DNA from: Pollenia angustigena
Taxonomy: Eukaryota; Arthropoda; Insecta; Diptera; Polleniidae
DNA: 64,000 nucleotides
Direction: 5' to 3'
Assembly (NCBI GenBank): GCA_930367215.1
Contig: OV884056.1
Location: 321,128,709 to 321,192,708, forward strand
Below, one piece after another: positions 47,701 through 58,623 of the stretch. The translations under genes were made by a program, and so were the position numbers. Below the pieces are notes generated by a model, which searched no databases, had not been told where the DNA came from, and saw only the letters and a list, made by a program, of their open reading frames with translations. How positions within the stretch are numbered: position 1 is the first letter of the stretch; every line of letters begins with the position of its first letter.

Positions 47701-49075
47701 CACGCCTTTTCCCATAAATGTCTTCAAATTTCCTTAACAAAAAAACTTAATACTCCCATTACAATTGATTGTAATGGAGAGATTATGAAGAAATAGTGTA
47801 AACATAACATATTTTTTGCATGTAAAATAAGTATGTATATAAAAATGTCTTTAGAAGTAGAAAATACAGGAAATCATAAAATTTTCCAGTTTCTAGCCCA
47901 ATTTCCTGAAGTTAAAAACCTCAGATATGCTTAACGCGCTACCGCATTAACATTTAAAAAATTTATAAATATAATAAAAAAGTCATTTGTGATACATTTC
48001 TAAAAAAATGTTTGTGTTTTGGCAATTGTCGTGTACATTGAGAGTAAGTTTGTTAATTAAATGATTTTTTATTTTATTTTAATTAATCATAAACTGTTCT
48101 TTTAGTGGATAACCAAAGGAAAAAGCGCATTCGAACAAAAATGGAAAAAAGTGGAGTGAAGTGGAGCATAAATTGCTGTTGAAAAAAACTTTGTCGCTAC
48201 ATATGAGTGATAGTAGATAAGCAAATTGCTCGCGATTCACGCGTAACATCTGGCAGAAACGATTTTTATCCATTGAAGGCAAAATATCTTCGCGCCAATA
48301 AATTGATTTTGGAACTTCATACGCAACTCCTCTGCGACATTTCATGACAGCATGTAAATCTTCATACAGCTCATCCAGTACATTTTCGGTTTCATCATCG
48401 TGGAAAATTTCTGCATTAATAAATTATTTGTAATTAAACTATTAAACTTCGATAAATCTTGTCTACTTACCGGCAGCAAACGTTATTTGTTTCAAAGCAT
48501 GAGTAATTAATGGTTTACAATTGTTTTTTTTTTACACTTTCTCGTGGCATGTTTTATTTTTTCCAGAATAATAAATTGTGTCAGAACAATAAATCAGCTG
48601 TTTTACTACGAAAGTTACCAGACTAACAAAGTTTTAAAAAGGGGGTCGTTCACACTTGGTAACTTTAACAAATTAACAAACTACCGAGTAACAAATTAAC
48701 AAGTTCGGTGTGAATACCACTAATATATTTTTTACCCTCCACCACTACACCTTTTTAAGTTGAAATTGAGAAAATACAAATTAATATTCAGAAAAACGAA
48801 TTGATGTTCAGAAAATACAAATTGATATTAAGAAATCCAAATTGATGTTGAGAAAATACAAATTGATATTAAGAATTCCAATTTGATATTGAGAAAATTC
48901 AAATTGATATTAAGAAATCCAAATTGATATTGAGAAAATACAATTTGATAATAAGAAATACAAATTGATGTTGAGAAAATACAAATTGATATTAAGAATT
49001 CCAAATTGATGTTGAGAAAACCCAATTTAATATTAAGAAAAACCAAATTAATATTGAGATATAAATTCATAGTTT
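47701..49075. repeat. Left copy of the ~1.4-kb duplication flanking the LOA element
   Basis: Matches 54356-55793 over its whole length in the same orientation with only a few substitutions. The differences are a 4-bp and a ~63-bp segment absent or present between copies (the 63 bp, near 54615-54680, is missing here). It contains a PIF/Harbinger-like coding remnant (minus, 48079-48550) and the first 328 bases of the IS630/Tc1-like element (48748-49075). It stops exactly where the retrotransposon 5' end begins. Confidence 0.93.
48199..48550 (-). pseudogene. PIF/Harbinger-like transposase N-terminal remnant (left copy)
   Basis: On the minus strand, an upstream exon (ITHALKQITFAA) ends at a consensus donor at 48470. 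A 60-bp intron (48411-48470) follows. Exon 2 reads IFHDDETENVLDELYEDLH, VPKSIYWREDIL and DKNRFCQMLRVNREQFAYLL, the opening of a Harbinger-type nuclease, then degenerates after CSDKVFF. The DDE core is absent. The identical remnant is at 54917-55268. Confidence 0.6.
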
Positions 49076-49378
49076 CACTGGTTTGTGCCCTGATACAGTG
49101 GGTGACTGGTCAACACTGCATCTGGTCATAAACTAGAAAACCCAAAGGCCTTCGCAACTAATGGTTATCCATCCTCTCTCCTATCCTCTTTCCCTTCATA
49201 TCCCCTCTGATCCCCATCCCTTCTCCCCCACTTGTAAGGTTAAGGTGGTTGGTAGCAGTGCCGAGAACCTGAATGACTAGTTAGTGGTTAAAGAGGACTA
49301 GTCGCTAACAGCTCCCCTCCGGTGCTAGGACACGGGCCGGTTGTAAGTTGTAGTCTAGTCCATGTACGCCGTCACTGC

Positions 49379-50638
49379 ATGGATGGTCCATCCCCTTACG
49401 TGCCTACTCGTGGGAACAAAATGAAGAAAACCTTATTTACCAAAGAAAAATTTTTAAAAAAACAAGATGAGACAAATCTCTCATCTGAGGACGATCTTCT
49501 GGCCTCTAGTCAAGAGACCTTGATCGGACTCTCCGGCAGTGTGGGTGACAGCCAGAGCACGCCACTGCCCACGAAAAGCGAATCAAAGCTCACCCAACCG
49601 ACCGTCAAGTCTGATGGACAACCGGGTGAGAAAACAAAAACAAATATAAAAAAGAGGACAAGTCCTGGTGATATCCTCAGGCAAAAATATAACAAGGCGC
49701 AATTTATTCTTGGCAAGATTGCTAAGAACGCTGCGAATGGTACCCCACACGAACGCGATGAGGAAGATCGTGTTAAATATCAGGCTGTGGTAGAAGAGTA
49801 CCTTAAGTTTAAGGACAACATGCCCAGCTCATCTAATGCTGCTCAAGAAGGGTCCAAGCGGAATCGCTCTCAGGCAGAGAGTGAAAAGCCGCCAAAACGG
49901 AGGAAGATTCGTGATAACACGATCACTCCGGGACCATTGAGCTCTGCAACCACCAGGAGACCCTTTAATGAGGTTGTAAAGGATCACCTATTGATGGCCT
50001 TGGCGAACGACAAAAGTGGTCATCTTACCCCTGTGGTAACAGAATGGGGTGCAATCGAATCCAAATTGGCTGAGCTCGTCATGGAGCACGTCCTCACCAA
50101 TGTGGATAGTCCTGCACCTCGTTTTGACTCCGGTGAGATTCACCGGGGCTACAGGGTAATCAAATGTCTGGACGTCTTCTCAAAGGACTTCTTAGGCAAG
50201 TGTATCGCTAAGATAAGCGATGCATGGGATGGCTTAAGTCTTAAGCTGATCCCCGCCGAGGAAATTCCAATGAGACCACGGGCAAAGATTTGGTTACCGA
50301 AGGTAGGTTCTGACGGTCAGAAAATACTGGGATGTCTGAGGAGACAGAACCCCAGTATCCCGATGAAAGAGTGGACTATTATCCGGGCCGAAGATCACGG
50401 GGATAACAGTACGTGCCTTACGCTTGCCATCACGGAGGAAGGCTCAACGGAGCTCGAGAAGGCAGGCCTGAAGCTCTTCTTTGGTGTGCGGGACGCTAGG
50501 GTAAAGGTGTTCCGCCCAACAAGCTCGGCGAGTGGTGAAAAGGATGAGGTCGAGGTCGCCCACAACTTGCTCACCGATATGCAGCTCTCCGAGTCGGAGG
50601 AGAAGCCACCCGATGGCATTGAGAGTCGTGCAGATTAA
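49379..50638 (+). CDS. Retrotransposon ORF1, DUF4780-type, 419 aa
   Basis: The frame is open from 49322, and the first ATG is at 49379. The N-terminal half is basic and Ser/Lys-rich with nuclear-localisation-like runs (PPKRRKIR). The C-terminal half has GYRVIKCLDVFSKDFLGKC, LKLIPAEEIPMRPRAKIWLP and RRQNPSIPMKEW, which match the DUF4780 domain of ORF1 proteins in LOA-like elements. There are no CCHC zinc knuckles, which fits that clade. The likely role is RNA binding in the retrotransposition particle. It overlaps ORF2 by 26 bases in a different frame, implying reinitiation or frameshifting. Confidence 0.85.
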   Translation: MDGPSPYVPTRGNKMKKTLFTKEKFLKKQDETNLSSEDDLLASSQETLIGLSGSVGDSQSTPLPTKSESKLTQPTVKSDGQPGEKTKTNIKKRTSPGDILRQKYNKAQFILGKIAKNAANGTPHERDEEDRVKYQAVVEEYLKFKDNMPSSSNAAQEGSKRNRSQAESEKPPKRRKIRDNTITPGPLSSATTRRPFNEVVKDHLLMALANDKSGHLTPVVTEWGAIESKLAELVMEHVLTNVDSPAPRFDSGEIHRGYRVIKCLDVFSKDFLGKCIAKISDAWDGLSLKLIPAEEIPMRPRAKIWLPKVGSDGQKILGCLRRQNPSIPMKEWTIIRAEDHGDNSTCLTLAITEEGSTELEKAGLKLFFGVRDARVKVFRPTSSASGEKDEVEVAHNLLTDMQLSESEEKPPDGIESRAD

Positions 50639-53600
50639 TCTGCAGCACTCGAGATGTGCTTCCGACAACCTCGGGGTCCTCCTAGCCGAGAAGGACCTCG
50701 ACATAGCGCTGGTTTAGGAACCCTGGACGGTAAACGGAATGGTGAAAGGGTTCCCGGCCAAAACATATAATATACTGTACGCAAAGGACAAGGGTAGGCC
50801 AAGAGCATGTCTTGTTGCGAAAAAACACATTAATATCTTCTTCTGTTCACAGCTTAGCTCAGCGGACCTTTCAGTTGCAAGGGTCGAGATGGCGGACAAA
50901 AGAAGTTTTTTGATTGCCTCATGCTATATGGCACATGACAAAGACGCCCCTCCAGACGAGGTACGGGCGCTCCTATCCTCTTCAGGCGCCAAGGAGGACT
51001 TCATTCTTGGATGTGATGCCAACGCCAGGCACACCATCTGGGGCAGCAGTGAAATCAACAATAGAGGTGAGTGTCTATTAGATTTCATAAATAATAACGA
51101 AATTACCATTTGTAACTCTGGCTCTAGGCCAACTTTTAGATTTCCTAGTTCAGGTAATTTCAATGGTTGGGAAGAAGTTCTAGATTTAACGCTTATGAAC
51201 GACAGGTCTAATTTATCGGTTGATAGGTGGGGGGTATCGAGTAGCAGGTCCTTCTCGGACCACAACTGGATACTCTTCGACATTGGACACATAGGTAATA
51301 CCGGGAAACTGAGCTTTAGGAATCCGAGACGAACGGACTGGGCTAAGTTTAACGGAATTCTTGAACGTAGACTCAGGAGAATGCCGGTGATTCGGGATTC
51401 AATCTCTGCACTCGAGGGGGTGGAGGAGACCTTCAGTGGCGCCCTTACTAGGGCGTTTGAAATCTCCTGCCCCATCACAAGGACCGGAAGGAGCTTCCCT
51501 CCCTGGTGGAACTCGGAACTCTCGGCTCTAAGAAGAGAGGCCCGTAGGGCTTTCAATACGTGCTATGCCAGTAATTCGTGGCAGGAATACCGCGAAAAAC
51601 AGAGGGCATATAAAAAGGCAATATCGGTCGCAAAAAGAAGATCATGGAGGAACTTCTGCGAATCAATAGATAATACCAAAGAATCTGCCAGACTTAGCAG
51701 AGTTTTGGTCAAGGGCCACTCGAACCCAACTTATGTCAAGAGAACGGATGATACCTGGTCGGAATCGTCGGAGGAAACACTTGACATTCTACTTAATACT
51801 CATTTCCCTGGTTGCGCGGACGCTACTGATGGGGAACCAGTATACGATGATTCGTTCTCCGAAATTGACGAAAATATAATTTCGGAGGAAAGAATCCAAT
51901 GGGCGATCGGTAGTTTTGCCCCATATAAATCCCCAGGACCTGATGGCATTTTTCCTAGGATGCTGCAGAGCGCACGGAGATATGTCACTCCCTGGCTGAG
52001 GCTAATGTATAGACTCTGCCTATCCCTCAATTATGTTCCGGCTAATTGGAGGAGAGTAAAGGTGGTTTTTATACCCAAAATTGGAAAGAGTAATCATGAG
52101 ACTGCGGGGGACTTTCGTCCAATCAGTCTATCATCTTTTCTGCTCAAAACTCTGGAAAGACTTCTGGACTCACATATAAGGCATGGACTGGAGGGTACAT
52201 CACGACTCTCATGTAGCCAACATGCCTACCTTAAGGGTCGGTCTACGGAGACGGCGCTTCACGAGGTAGTAGGGGCCATAGAACGATCACTGGAATATAA
52301 GCAATTTACCATGGCCGCCTTCCTGGATATTGAGGGCGCTTTTAACAACGTCACGATCATTGCGATCGAACGGGCTCTAACTGATCTGGATGTCCAGGAG
52401 TACATCATCAGATGGTTAGTGAACATGTTAAGGTCAAGGATCGTCACATCATGTCTTGGCAACAGCGTGCGGTCAAAGAAGGTTAGTAGGGGTACACCCC
52501 AAGGTGGGGTGATCTCTCCTCTGCTCTGGCTCATCGTTGTTAACTCGATTCTTACTGGTCTGGATAACAGGGGCATCAAGACGGTGGCCTATGCGGATGA
52601 CGTGGTGTTACTAGTATCTGGTGCGTTTCTGGATGTGATGAGTGACATTATGTCCGGTGCGTTGGGGTCGCTCAGCAACTGGGCCGCTGAGTGCGGACTG
52701 GGAGTGAACCCAAGCAAAACGGAACTAGTACTGTTCACCAGAAGGACGAAGATTCCGGCTTTCAGACTGCCACGGCTGGGGGGTTGCGAACTTCCCCTGT
52801 CGAATCACGCGAAATATCTGGGAATTATCCTGGACTCGAAACTATCATGGAAATTGAATACTCAGCACAGGGTCAGGAAGGCTACGGTGGCTTATTACGC
52901 CTGCCGTAGAATGTTTGGCACCAAGTGGGGCCTTAATCCTAGACTGGTCAAATGGCTATACACGGCAATAGTACGGCCCATTCTTACATATGGATCTCTG
53001 GTATGGTGGACCGCGACGGGCAAGAAGTACATCGTGGTTCAGCTGGGCAGAGTACAAAGATCAGCCTGCATTGGAGTAACAGGCGCTCTACGCACTAGTC
53101 CTTCAGAGGCTCTGAACACTATGCTGCACCTTGTTCCAATTGAAATACACCTTATGGCCATATCCGTAAATAGCGCGTTCAGGCTCTCTGCATCGGGATG
53201 TTGGAAGGCGAGGACGTACGGTCATGCAGGGATCTTACATAGGCAACCAACATCTCTGAAACGACCGACGGACTATATGATACCCCGCATGGACTTTGAT
53301 AGGAAATTCAGGGTCATATTTCCGTCAAGACGGGAATGGAGTGGGGGAATCCTGGCTGATGAATACCGCACAAGGGTCTACACAGATGGGTCAAAGATGA
53401 CTTGTGGTGTCGGCTCCGGGGTCTTCTCGGAGGAACTACATGTGAACCTCTCTTTTCGTCTGCCAGATTGGGCCAGCGTATTTCAGGCTGAAATACTGGC
53501 GATCAGAGAGGCATGCAGAACACTATACAGCAGGAACATCAGCGGCAAAATTGGCATCTTCGTTGATAGCCAGGCGGCTCTGATGTCACTGAGCTCGCAT

Positions 53601-54203
53601 AAGACAACATCCATCCTTGTCAACCAGTGCAAGGAAGAACTGTCCAGATTGGGCAGCCTATCTGACATTACCTTAATCTGGATCCCTGCGCATAGGGACC
53701 ATTACGGCAATGAACAGGCGGATGGGCTGGCCAAAACTGGAGCAGCTCTTGATATTTCACAGGTGGTGTCAGTCGCAACACCCCTGGGAACTATCAGGAG
53801 CGAAATCTTCAGGCACTATCTGGATATGGCTGACAATAAATGGAGGAAACTAGATGGCTGCAGGGCTACCAGGGAAACGTGGCCCACATATGACATAGGT
53901 CGCTCTGAGCGACTTCTCAACTTCGGTCGGAAGGACGTGTCGAGACTTACATACGTGCTTACTGGTCACTGGACGATTGGTAAGCACGCTATGAGACTCG
54001 GCCTCCCTTTCAATGAATGCTGCCGCAGCTGCAGGGAACCTGGAACTGAGGAGACAGTATTTCATCTCCTATGCGATTGCCCGGCGTTTAACTCAACGCG
54101 ACATAGATTATTTGGGGATTACCTTCTACGGGGACTCTCGGAGATATCGCGGGTGGGACTCAACAGCCTGCTGAAATATCTCAACGCAACGGGCTGGCTC
54201 TAG
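50613..54203 (+). pseudogene. Retrotransposon ORF2 (endonuclease-RT-RNase H) with one premature stop
   Basis: It starts MALRVVQINLQHSRCASDNL at 50613, the conserved N terminus of the APE-type endonuclease. Codon 35 (50715-50717) is TAG within IALV-stop-EPW, where the family has an invariant Gln-Glu-Pro-Trp, so a single C-to-T change is likely. After it the frame is open for 1154 codons. Endonuclease: LGCDANARHTIWGS, SRSFSDHNW. Reverse transcriptase: DFRPISLSSFLLKTLERLLD, AFLDIEGAFNNV, GTPQGGVISPLLW, AYADDVVLL. RNase H: VYTDGSK, FQAEILAIREA, FVDSQAALMSL, GNEQADGLAK. C-terminal cysteine motif: CCRSC..H.LCDCP. The premature stop would remove endonuclease residues; an internal start at 50739 would lack the catalytic Glu. 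Confidence 0.93.
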
Positions 54204-54355
54204 CCACCTCGGCATTGCCCCCCTGGTTCAAGTCTGATCGGGGGGTTCCAATTTCTTGACGAGTTGTGTGGTGTCAAAACGGGGCCACTGTCGGCTCTAC
54301 TTGCTGCACGCCTGGACCTTTGCGTGCTACCACGATAACCAACCAACCAACCAAC

Positions 54356-55793
54356 CACGCCTTTTCCCATAAATGTCTTCAAATTTCCTTAACAAAAAAA
54401 CTTAATACTCCCATTACAATTGATTGTAATGGAGAGATTATGAAGAAATAGTGTAAACATAACATATTTTTTGCATGTAAAATAAGTATATAAAAATGTC
54501 TTTAGAAGTAGAAAATACAGGAAATCATAAAATTTTCCAGTTTCTAGCCCAATTTCCTGAAGTTAAAAACCTCAGATATGCTTAACGCGCTACCGCATTA
54601 ACATTTAAAAAATTAACGACACGGCACCCCTGATAAAAAAGTTGTTAGTTGGTAACTCACAAGCAGCTGTTGCAGTTTCTAAATAAATATAATAAAAAAG
54701 TCATTTGTGATACATTTCTAAAAAAATGTTTGTGTTTTGGCAATTGTCGTGTACATTGAGAGTAAGTTTGTTAATTAAATGATTTTTTATTTTATTTTAA
54801 TTAATCATAAACTGTTCTTTTAGTGGATAACCAAAGGAAAAAGCGCATTCGAACAAAAATGGAAAAAAGTGGAGTGAAGTGGAGCATAAATTGCTGTTGA
54901 AAAAAACTTTGTCGCTACATATGAGTGATAGTAGATAAGCAAATTGCTCGCGATTCACGCGTAACATCTGGCAGAAACGATTTTTATCCATTAAAGGCAA
55001 AATATCTTCGCGCCAATAAATTGATTTTGGAACTTCATACACAACTCCTCTGCGACATTTCATGACAGCATGTAAATCTTCATACAGCTCATCCAGTACA
55101 TTTTCGGTTTCATCATCGTGGAAAATTTCTGCATTAATAAATTATTTGTAATTAAACTATTAAACTTCGATAAATCTTGTCTACTTACCGGCAGCAAACG
55201 TTATTTGTTTCAAAGCATGAGTAATTAATGGTTTACAATTGTTTTTTTTTTACACTTTCTCGTGGCATGTTTTATTTTTTCCAGAATAATAAATTGTGTC
55301 AGAACAATAAATCAGCTGTTTTACTACGAAAGTTACCAGACTAACAAAGTTTTAAAAAGGGGGTCGTTCACACTTGGTAACTTTAACAAATTAACAAACT
55401 ACCGAGTAACAAATTAACAAGTTCGGTGTGAATACCACTAATATATTTTTTACCCTCCACCACTACACCTTTTTAAGTTGAAATTGAGAAAATACAAATT
55501 AATATTCAGAAAAACGAATTGATGTTCAGAAAATACAAATTGATATTAAGAAATCCAAATTGATGATGAGAAAATACAAATTGATATTAAGAATTCCAAT
55601 TTGATATTGAGAAAATTCAAATTGATATTAAGAAATCCAAATTGATATTGAGAAAATACAATTTGATAATAAGAAATACAAATTGATGTTGAGAAAATAC
55701 AAATTGATATTAAGAATTCCAAATTGATGTTGAGAAAACCCAATTTAATATTAAGAAAAACCAAATTAATATTGAGATATAAATTCATAGTTT
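54356..55793. repeat. Right copy of the ~1.4-kb duplication
   Basis: Copy of 47701-49075, but continuous with the rest of the IS630/Tc1-like element and so with the pre-insertion sequence. It keeps a ~63-bp segment near 54615-54680 ('ttgttagttggtaact') that pairs inversely with 55320-55362 ('agttaccagactaacaaag'). This suggests that the PIF/Harbinger-like remnant between them was once a terminal-inverted-repeat element. Confidence 0.93.
54917..55268 (-). pseudogene. PIF/Harbinger-like transposase N-terminal remnant (right copy)
   Basis: Same as 48199-48550 with one or two substitutions (Pro-Ser to Pro-Leu in DILP(S/L)MDKNRF). It lies between inverted repeats at about 54625-54665 and 55320-55362, probably its element's ends. 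Confidence 0.6.
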
Positions 55794-56890
55794 TATTGAT
55801 ATTAGGAACAAAAACATTATGAGTTTAAAACAAGTAACTGAAAATATTTGAAAATTAAGTTTTATAAAAACATTGTATAAAAAATTATTCACCAACAGTT
55901 CTATTGCTCTTTGGTAAAATATTGTACTCCTCTGCACAGTCAACTGTGGTTATAGTAGCCTTAGCTTCGTCGATAACACCATCCAAATTCATGTGGGACC
56001 ATATTAACTCAATTGGATTCAACATTGGGCTATAAGGAGCCAATCGAAGAAGAGTCGCTGGTGAATTTTCAAAAATTATTTCCATTTGGCTATGACATGG
56101 TGCATTATCACACACAACTAAATCTTGTAAGAGGTTTCCTAATTGACCCATCGATTCACCAAGCTGTTTATCCACTCTCTTGCGTCTTGCATTCTGAATG
56201 ATCCTCGTTTTCTCGTCATAAGAATTACTCCAGAGGATGCTATTCCCCCGATTAGGTGGACATTTGGACCTCGGAAAGATGGTACGTGTATTGTAGCTCT
56301 TAAGCCTTTTCTGGACCATCCACGAGTTCTTCTGCAGAACAAATTGAAATTAGTTTCATCAATCCAAATTATTTGTTTTCCACTTTGAATGAAATTGTTT
56401 AAGTCCTCAACAGATTTCGCTCGTTTTTGTTTGTTTTTCATGCTGTTCATTTGAAATTGTTGTCGTTGTGACACATTTCTGAAACACTCTTTGAACGTTT
56501 TCTCTTAGCTCCTGCAGCGTAATGGTGGGTATTGATGCAACGCAATATGTATTGCGATTTGTAATGTTTATTATACATAAATAAAGGACAATGTATTTTT
56601 TTATGTATACAATACATATTCAAAATATAATAATGAAAATCTCAATATTAATTTGTTTTATCTCAATTTCAATTTGTATTTGCTCAATATCAATTTGGAT
56701 TTCTTAATATCAATTTGTATTTTCTCATTATCAAATTGGAATTCTTAATATCAATTTGTATTTTCTCAATATCAATTTGGATTTCTTAATATCAATTTGT
56801 ATTTTCTCATTATCAAATTGGAATTCTTAATATCACTTTGTATTTTCTCAATATTAATTTGGATTGTCTCAATTTCAACTTAAAAAGGTG
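55466..56890 (-). mobile_element. IS630/Tc1-mariner element with minisatellite inverted repeats, 1425 bp
   Basis: Ends CACCTTTTTAAGTTGAAATT and the exact inverse, flanked by TA (55464-55465 and 56891-56892). Both arms (about 55485-55790 and 56640-56870) are arrays of a 20/21-bp unit ('aaattgatattgagaaaata' alternating with 'aaattgatattaagaaatcc'), in opposite orientation. The centre codes for a damaged transposase. A truncated copy of the left arm is at 48748-49075. Confidence 0.85.
55885..56474 (-). pseudogene. IS630/Tc1-like transposase, frameshifted and N-terminally truncated
   Basis: Minus-strand frame 1 (56474-56139) has IIWIDETNFNLFCRRTRGWS (first catalytic Asp), VHLIGGIASSG and QDAREWINSLV. 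A single frameshift near 56150 leads to frame 2 with QDLVVCDNAPCHS (second Asp) and LAPYSPMLNPIELIWSHMN (catalytic Glu), ending at 55885. About 32 residues separate the second Asp from the Glu. The helix-turn-helix DNA-binding part upstream is missing or unrecognisable. Confidence 0.85.
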
Positions 56891-56914
56891 TAGTGGTGAA
56901 TGAGGATATACTTA

Positions 56915-57126
56915 TGGTGTTTTCTTTTCTACAAAAAATGTGACATTTTATTTAAAAAAAAATGCAATTTGGAGTCTGTTTCTTAAAAATTTTGCTCCCG
57001 AAAAGGGTGGCTTGTTTTATTCAAAAAAACTCAACCATTTTCGGGAGCAACATTTTTAAGAAACATACACCAAATTGCATTTTTTTAAATAAAACGTCAC
57101 ACTTTTTTGTAGAAAAGAAAACACCA
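56915..57126. mobile_element. 212-bp snapback MITE, TTA duplication
   Basis: TGGTGTTTTCTTTTCTACAA at the left pairs with its exact inverse at the right. Pairing continues through 'ttttatttaaaaaaa.tgca' and 'ttaaaaat.ttgctcccgaaa', making nearly the whole element one hairpin. TTA is on both sides (56912-56914 and 57127-57129). Confidence 0.85.
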
Positions 57127-57129
57127 TTA

Positions 57130-58615
57130 GTTGGTCATTCCGTGTGAAACTTTTTTATTATTCATCTCAGACCCATAAAAAACATATATTCTGGCTCCTT
57201 GAGTAATTCTAAGTTGATTAAGCCATGTCCGACTGTCTGTCCATCTGTTTAAACACGCTCTCATGCTTTTGTAGTTATCCTCAGCAATTTGGAATTGAAA
57301 TCCAGCAAAATCGTGTCAGTAGGATAAGAGTTATTAGTCCAAATGTGAAACAACCACCAACCAAAAAATTAATAATTTTGTTACGGATTGATAAAGATTT
57401 GGCACAAATTCGTTCAATATGACTTAAATTTCGTTAAGATCGGTCCATAATTTTCCATAGGGCCAATATAAAGCCTACTCTTGAAATAAAGTTAAGTACA
57501 CCTACATCCGCAACGAATAATGTTTATGTAGCAGAATTTGGTCTTTCGTTGTTTCATAAGACTTCAATTTACCGTTCTGGGAATTTATTTAAATACGCCT
57601 AAACCCGTAGCAGATATAGATGTTGTTTGAAATAAAACCATGCAATTTTGAAATTATAGGTCCATAATTTATTTTAGGTCTTATATTAAGCAGCCTTCTG
57701 AAAACCACTTGAAAACTATAAAACGCTATAAAGTTCACTACTAAATCTAAATCTGCTCTAATTTAGGTTTTTTATACCAGAAAACATTCCACAGAACTCT
57801 TGGATGATTGGTCCATAATTTACCATGGATCCAATATGAAATTCCCTCTCGAAAATATTTGTTCACATTACCTTTTATATGACTAGAAATAGAAGCCTAA
57901 AGCTTTCTGATTGTCGGTCAATATCATGGATGGGGGTAGTGCACTCATTTTGCAGTTTCAACTCACACTTAGTGATAGTACAAATTTTGTTGATGTTGAG
58001 TGATGAATTCAAAATTTGCAGCACCACTAAGCAAGAGTCATAATGATGTTAATAAATTGTGCACTCAAAAAAAAAATAGTTTGATTTAAAAAAAGGCAAT
58101 CATCAGTTTTTTGGAACTTTTTTTTTTCTTCACTCATTTGAGTTCAACTAAAAATGTTGCACTAAATTTTAAATCAAAGACTTGTTTTTTCTTAATTAAA
58201 GCATATTCTTGGCTTGTGCATATCGTCAAAAAAAAAAAATCAAAAACCATGCACATTCAAAGTTAAATTTTTTAAATTTTAGTGAGACAATATTTGTATG
58301 CAGCTTTTTTGATTGCAAGTTCAAATTTTGTGCTATTTGAAATGAATGCAGATTTTTGCAGATTGAATGCGCTTAGTGATGTGAAAAAATTTGCAATATC
58401 ACCAAATTTTTTTAATGGTTGTTAAAAAAAAATAACAAACTAAATTTTTTGCAGATTTATTTAGCGAAAGTGCACTGCTGATTTAAATCAATATTCCATA
58501 TGTACATAAGTCTAAGCCGCGGCGAAATTTAATACGAAGTCGGTTTTTATATAGATTAATTAATAATTTAAAGATCACATATCGGTCCCAAGCCTGAAAT
58601 ATTCCTACTGGCAGT
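57130..58615. other. Interior of dispersed fly repeat
   Basis: Contains the 'gtcattccgtgtg', 'gccatgtccg', 'gtccataatttaccatgg' phrases typical of the family. 57940-58480 is very A/T-run-rich. No gene. Confidence 0.4.
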
Positions 58616-58623
58616 GGAGGGTA

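Larger units (their letters stand above)
49076..54355 (+). mobile_element. LOA/Bilbo-type non-LTR retrotransposon, 5280 bp, near full length
   Basis: It has a 5' region (49076-49378), an ORF1 with a DUF4780-type domain, an overlapping ORF2 with endonuclease, reverse transcriptase and RNase H, a ~150-base 3' UTR, and a 3' tail of CCAA repeats (54338-54355) instead of poly(A). GC content is much higher than in the surroundings. Both ends abut the duplicated ~1.4-kb flank. It appears young, because only one nonsense codon is evident in ORF2. Confidence 0.92.

Noticed and set aside
48828..49070. 80-codon periodic frame (Asn/Ile/Leu/Phe-rich), repeated at 55546-55788
   Set aside because: It is a by-product of the 20/21-bp minisatellite in the transposon arm, not a protein.
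50924..51556. 210-codon minus-strand frame in the LOA element
   Set aside because: Shadow of ORF2 in a GC-richer region; no independent motif.
47701..55793. LTRs flanking the element between 49076 and 54355
   Set aside because: The internal element is a non-LTR retrotransposon with its own 5' and 3' ends, and the flanks contain unrelated older transposon pieces.
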